Source: Clostridiales bacterium
Lineage (GTDB): Bacteria; Bacillota; Clostridia; Oscillospirales; Ruminococcaceae
Direction: 5' to 3'
DNA length: 7,653 nucleotides
NCBI GenBank assembly: GCA_012523875.1
Contig: JAAYSW010000145.1
Span: forward strand, 1-7,653
The stretch's first letter is position 1. Every line of letters begins with the position of its first letter. Shown here one piece after another: positions 5,568 to 7,653 of the stretch. The notes below the pieces were generated by a model. It was not told the DNA's origin. It worked only from the letters and a program-made list of their open reading frames with translations, and did not search any database. A program made the translations under genes and the position numbers.

Positions 5568-6362
5568 ATGCTGGATAGGGTGGCTATATATTGCCGTTTG
5601 TCTGAAGAAGATAGAGATAAAGTTAATCCAGAGGATGATAGCAGAAGCATTCAGAACCAAAAGAATATGCTTATACAGTATGCGACTTTACAGAATCGGG
5701 AAGTATATGCCATCTATAGTGATGATAACTTTTCAGGTTCGGATAGGAAACGTCCACAGTTTAATAATATGATAGCCGATGCAAAGGCAAAGAAGTTTGA
5801 TATTATTTTATGTAAAGCACAAAGCAGATTCACAAGAGAGTTAGAATTAGTAGAAAAGTATATCAACCATTTGTTTCCTATTTGGGGTATTCGTTTTGTC
5901 AGTATTGTGGATAATTCCGATACGGCTATAGAAGGCAATAAGAAATCACGTCAGATTAATGGTATGGTTAATGAGTGGTTCCTTGAGGATCAGTCTAAGT
6001 CTATTAAGTCAGTTTTCGAGCACAAGCGAAAGGAGGGGTATTTCTATGGTTCGTTTGCACCTTATAGATATAAGAAAGATCCAAATCAAAAGGGGCATTT
6101 GATTATAGATGAAGAGGCAGCTAAAATTGTAAGATACATATTTAAACTCTATATATCAGGTTTGGGAAACACAAATATAGCAAGGCGTTTAAATGAAGAG
6201 GGAGTACCTAATCCTACTGAGTATAAAAGGTTGAAGGGATTAAGGTATAAGAATTCACATGATTCTAACTCTAAGTTATGGAAGGATTTTTCGATTAATC
6301 GCATTATTAGCAATCCAGTTTATATAGGTTTAGTTGTGCAGGGCAAACAAAGGGGATATTGA
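5568..6362 (+). CDS. Large serine recombinase, truncated after the Recombinase domain
   Basis: The product has 264 residues, about half of the usual 500-560. Large serine recombinases cut and rejoin att sites to insert or excise mobile elements. The resolvase-fold catalytic domain (about 1-150) is complete: YCRLSEED at 8-15 with nucleophile Ser12 and Arg10, SIQNQ at 27-31, the DDNFSGSDRKRPQF segment at 52-65, and SRFTRE at 86-91 with the active-site arginines. The Recombinase domain (about 160-260) includes GSFAPYRYKKD, a GLGNTNIARRLNEEGVPNP segment and INRIISNPVYIG. The frame stops right after VQGKQRGY, where the zinc ribbon and coiled coil should begin; downstream DNA in no frame continues the homology. 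So the 3' half was lost by deletion or insertion near 6350-6362. The start ATG has AAAAGGGGGT at 5552-5561. It probably cannot recombine sites alone. Confidence 0.88.
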   Translation: MLDRVAIYCRLSEEDRDKVNPEDDSRSIQNQKNMLIQYATLQNREVYAIYSDDNFSGSDRKRPQFNNMIADAKAKKFDIILCKAQSRFTRELELVEKYINHLFPIWGIRFVSIVDNSDTAIEGNKKSRQINGMVNEWFLEDQSKSIKSVFEHKRKEGYFYGSFAPYRYKKDPNQKGHLIIDEEAAKIVRYIFKLYISGLGNTNIARRLNEEGVPNPTEYKRLKGLRYKNSHDSNSKLWKDFSINRIISNPVYIGLVVQGKQRGY

Positions 6363-6582
6363 TGTAGTAGCATTGTTTTTTGATGCTGGTTTGCCTTTTG
6401 AGATCTCTCCAAATTTTATTGATCTTGGAGTTTGTGTGGCAATTCTTGAAGACTGCTTTTTCATTCTCATCAAAATTCTCAGTTAAGGCTTACTCGTTCT
6501 AGGGATAGAATAATTTAAGATCAGCTTAACTAAACTTCAACTGAGAAAATAATCTCTAACTGAAGATGCATTTTTGTAAATA
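6363..6582. other. Unassigned DNA after the recombinase break, with inverted repeats
   Basis: No gene is recognised here. A short frame (about 6340-6486, plus strand, reading GDIDVVALFFDAGL) is open but has no start signal and no known likeness. TTCTCAGTT (6476-6484) is repeated inverted as AACTGAGAA (6539-6547), and AGTTAAG (6481-6487) as CTTAACT (6525-6531). The repeats may be an element end or a fold; no support beyond the symmetry. Confidence 0.4.
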
Positions 6583-6623
6583 AAAAAGCCAAGAGCATAT
6601 CGTTAAATTGCTCTTGGCTTTTT
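6583..6623. terminator. Strong bidirectional rho-independent terminator
   Basis: An exact 15-bp stem (6583-6597 with 6609-6623, core GCCAAGAGCA / TGCTCTTGGC) has an 11-base loop and A/T runs on both sides (AAAAA before, TTTTT after). It would end transcription from the recombinase side and also from the minus strand. Confidence 0.9.
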
Positions 6624-6649
6624 CGGTTTTCTTTTATAAAACAAACTGT

Positions 6650-6790
6650 ATGGTATCCTTGATGCCCTCACGCCTGCACAAATGCCTGTTAAATGCGTTC
6701 TTTGGTTTTTATGGGGTATGTGCCTGTATAAAACTACGGGGCGTTTACGGTGGGTTTTTGGTGTGTATCTTTCCATCGAAAGGGAGAGAG
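6650..6790. other. GC- and TG-rich island of unknown role
   Basis: This stretch is visibly richer in G and C than the AT-rich DNA on both sides. It has TG-rich near-repeats (TTTGGTTTTTATGGGGTATG at 6701-6720, then GGTGGGTTTTTGGTGTGTAT at 6750-6769). Both strands are open: a plus frame from ATG 6662 (MPSRLHKCLLNAFF to CIFPSKGRENL, stop 6799) and a minus frame across it. Neither has a ribosome site, and the amino-acid make-up is not that of a typical protein, so neither is called a gene. It could be a leader, a structured RNA or part of a mobile element end. Confidence 0.4.
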
Positions 6791-6864
6791 AATTTATAAT
6801 ATTCATATATATATTGATATAATTAATAAAACAGTAAACCATAGTAAGGTAAGGAGGTGTGGTT

Positions 6865-7134
6865 GTGGATTTAAATGAGTTAAGAGAGCGTAATAAGGGC
6901 AATATCTTACTTTTAGTTGTAATGAAACGGGATGGTAGCGAGATTATTGACTATGGAATAGGATACAGTGTAGATGATCCAGATGTAGCAATTGCGAGGG
7001 CAAGGGAATTAAGAGGGCGTGGTGCAGATGTTATATTGCTGCCATGTGTTTCAGATGATTTGATTGAGCATATGTTTGCAGTTGAGGAGAAGGCGTATAT
7101 ATTTAGGTTGTTTCACGGACTGGATGGGGATTGA
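6865..7134 (+). CDS. Unrecognised small cytoplasmic protein
   Basis: The product has 89 residues. GTG at 6865 is chosen because AAGGAGG lies at 6851-6857, 7 bases ahead; the in-frame GTG at 6859 is only one base from it. The sequence looks like a genuine alpha/beta protein: DLNELRERNKGN, a beta strand ILLLVVMKRD, IDYGIGYSV, a helix DPDVAIARARELRGRG (31-46 region), strand ADVILLPCVS, then an acidic end with LFHGLDGD. It has no signal peptide and no membrane segment. G-rich codons (GGG, GTG, AGG, TTG) are more common than in the sporulation genes, which fits acquired DNA. No family is recognised; given the neighbours it is probably cargo or accessory gene of a mobile element. Confidence 0.65.
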   Translation: MDLNELRERNKGNILLLVVMKRDGSEIIDYGIGYSVDDPDVAIARARELRGRGADVILLPCVSDDLIEHMFAVEEKAYIFRLFHGLDGD

Positions 7135-7263
7135 TATTTTCTGTTTTAGTGAGGGAGTGATGTTTTGAGCTTTAGTAACAGGTAATATTTGATGTAACTG
7201 TACGTTTCAAGATAAAAGTTGAGTTATAGCATAGCTTTTAGGATAGAGGTACATTATATCTAA

Positions 7264-7608
7264 CAGCCACCAGCCCAGACAGTGGATTGGCAAGATCCTT
7301 GGTCTGAAGTTGGTGTTAATGGGGATAGGTATGACACACCACCAGACAGTTATTCAACTCAAGAGAAGGCTTGGTTTAATTATATGTATAGTGAGTGTAG
7401 GGCATATGGTAAGACCCCTAGGGTGTCAAGTATTTTGGCGAGTAGTTATGTGAATAGTTGCCGCAGTGTGGGGGAGGAGAATGTGATTGTTGGAGATCCT
7501 TTAGGGATAGCTTGGGGGGTTCTGAGACTAATAGTTGGGCGACTGGGGGTTAGATTCGTAGCTAATTACAATAGCTTTTATTTTAATCTTATGGTTAGCA
7601 TAGGCTAG
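7264..7608 (+). pseudogene. Decayed or partial ORF of unknown function
   Basis: The frame is open from 7264, after a TAA at 7261, to TAG at 7606. The first possible start, GTG at 7282, has no ribosome site, and coding-like residues (QPPAQT) lie before it, so the 5' end seems lost. Residues to about 64 from the GTG look like real protein, rich in aromatics (WQDPWSEVG, WFNYMYSECRAYGKTPRVSS). After GEENVIVGDPL the frame turns into a low-quality string (AWGVLRLIVGRLG), while another frame reads DSLGGSETNSWATGG to a stop, hinting at a frameshift near 7500. No family is recognised. It is most simply a worn gene fragment in the mobile-DNA region. Confidence 0.35.
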
Positions 7609-7653
7609 TGAGTTGGGATTCAGGTGGCAGTTTATCTTTAGAAGTAAAACAAG

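Noticed and set aside
6603..6902. 99-residue minus-strand frame across the GC-rich island
   Set aside because: It overlaps the ribosome site and start of the 6865 gene and the terminator stem, and has no ribosome site of its own.

Overview
The window is AT-rich chromosomal DNA from a Gram-positive, endospore-forming, anaerobic bacterium of the class Clostridia. Three things point there: the forespore sigma-factor operon spoIIAA-spoIIAB-sigF, a desulfoferrodoxin-type superoxide reductase, and a secreted protein that begins like a clostridial GH9 cellulase. This suggests a plant-fibre degrader of the Ruminococcus/Ruminiclostridium kind; the species cannot be told from the sequence.

Layout. (1) Positions 1-859, minus strand: 5' part of a secreted glycoside hydrolase with a signal peptide, a carbohydrate-binding-like module and the start of a CelD_N Ig-like domain; the catalytic part lies beyond the window edge. 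(2) 860-1073: divergent intergenic region with a candidate Spo0A box on the sporulation side. (3) 1074-2496: tightly spaced spoIIAA, spoIIAB and sigF, giving the anti-anti-sigma factor, the anti-sigma kinase and sigma-F. (4) 2565-3033: superoxide reductase behind a near-consensus promoter whose -10 lies inside a PerR-like box. (5) A bidirectional terminator separates it from the convergent pyrB (3091-4170, minus), an aspartate carbamoyltransferase carrying a C-terminal four-cysteine domain that resembles the zinc domain of PyrI.

From about 4266 to the end the window is a graveyard of mobile DNA: two adjacent hairpins (one a 50-bp palindrome), an internally deleted IS481-like transposase (minus), the C-terminal stub of a resolvase-type recombinase, a 49-residue ORF with a CxxC pair, a large serine recombinase cut after its second domain, a strong terminator, a GC/TG-rich island, and two unrecognised ORFs, the second probably decayed. 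These read as layered insertions and deletions in one permissive spot upstream of pyrB.

The sporulation genes form a functional set. The superoxide reductase and pyrB look like intact housekeeping genes. No complete mobile element and no clear new defence or biosynthetic system is visible. The most original points are the PyrB-zinc-domain fusion, the palindrome pair at 4324-4395, and the truncated recombinase with its catalytic domain intact.
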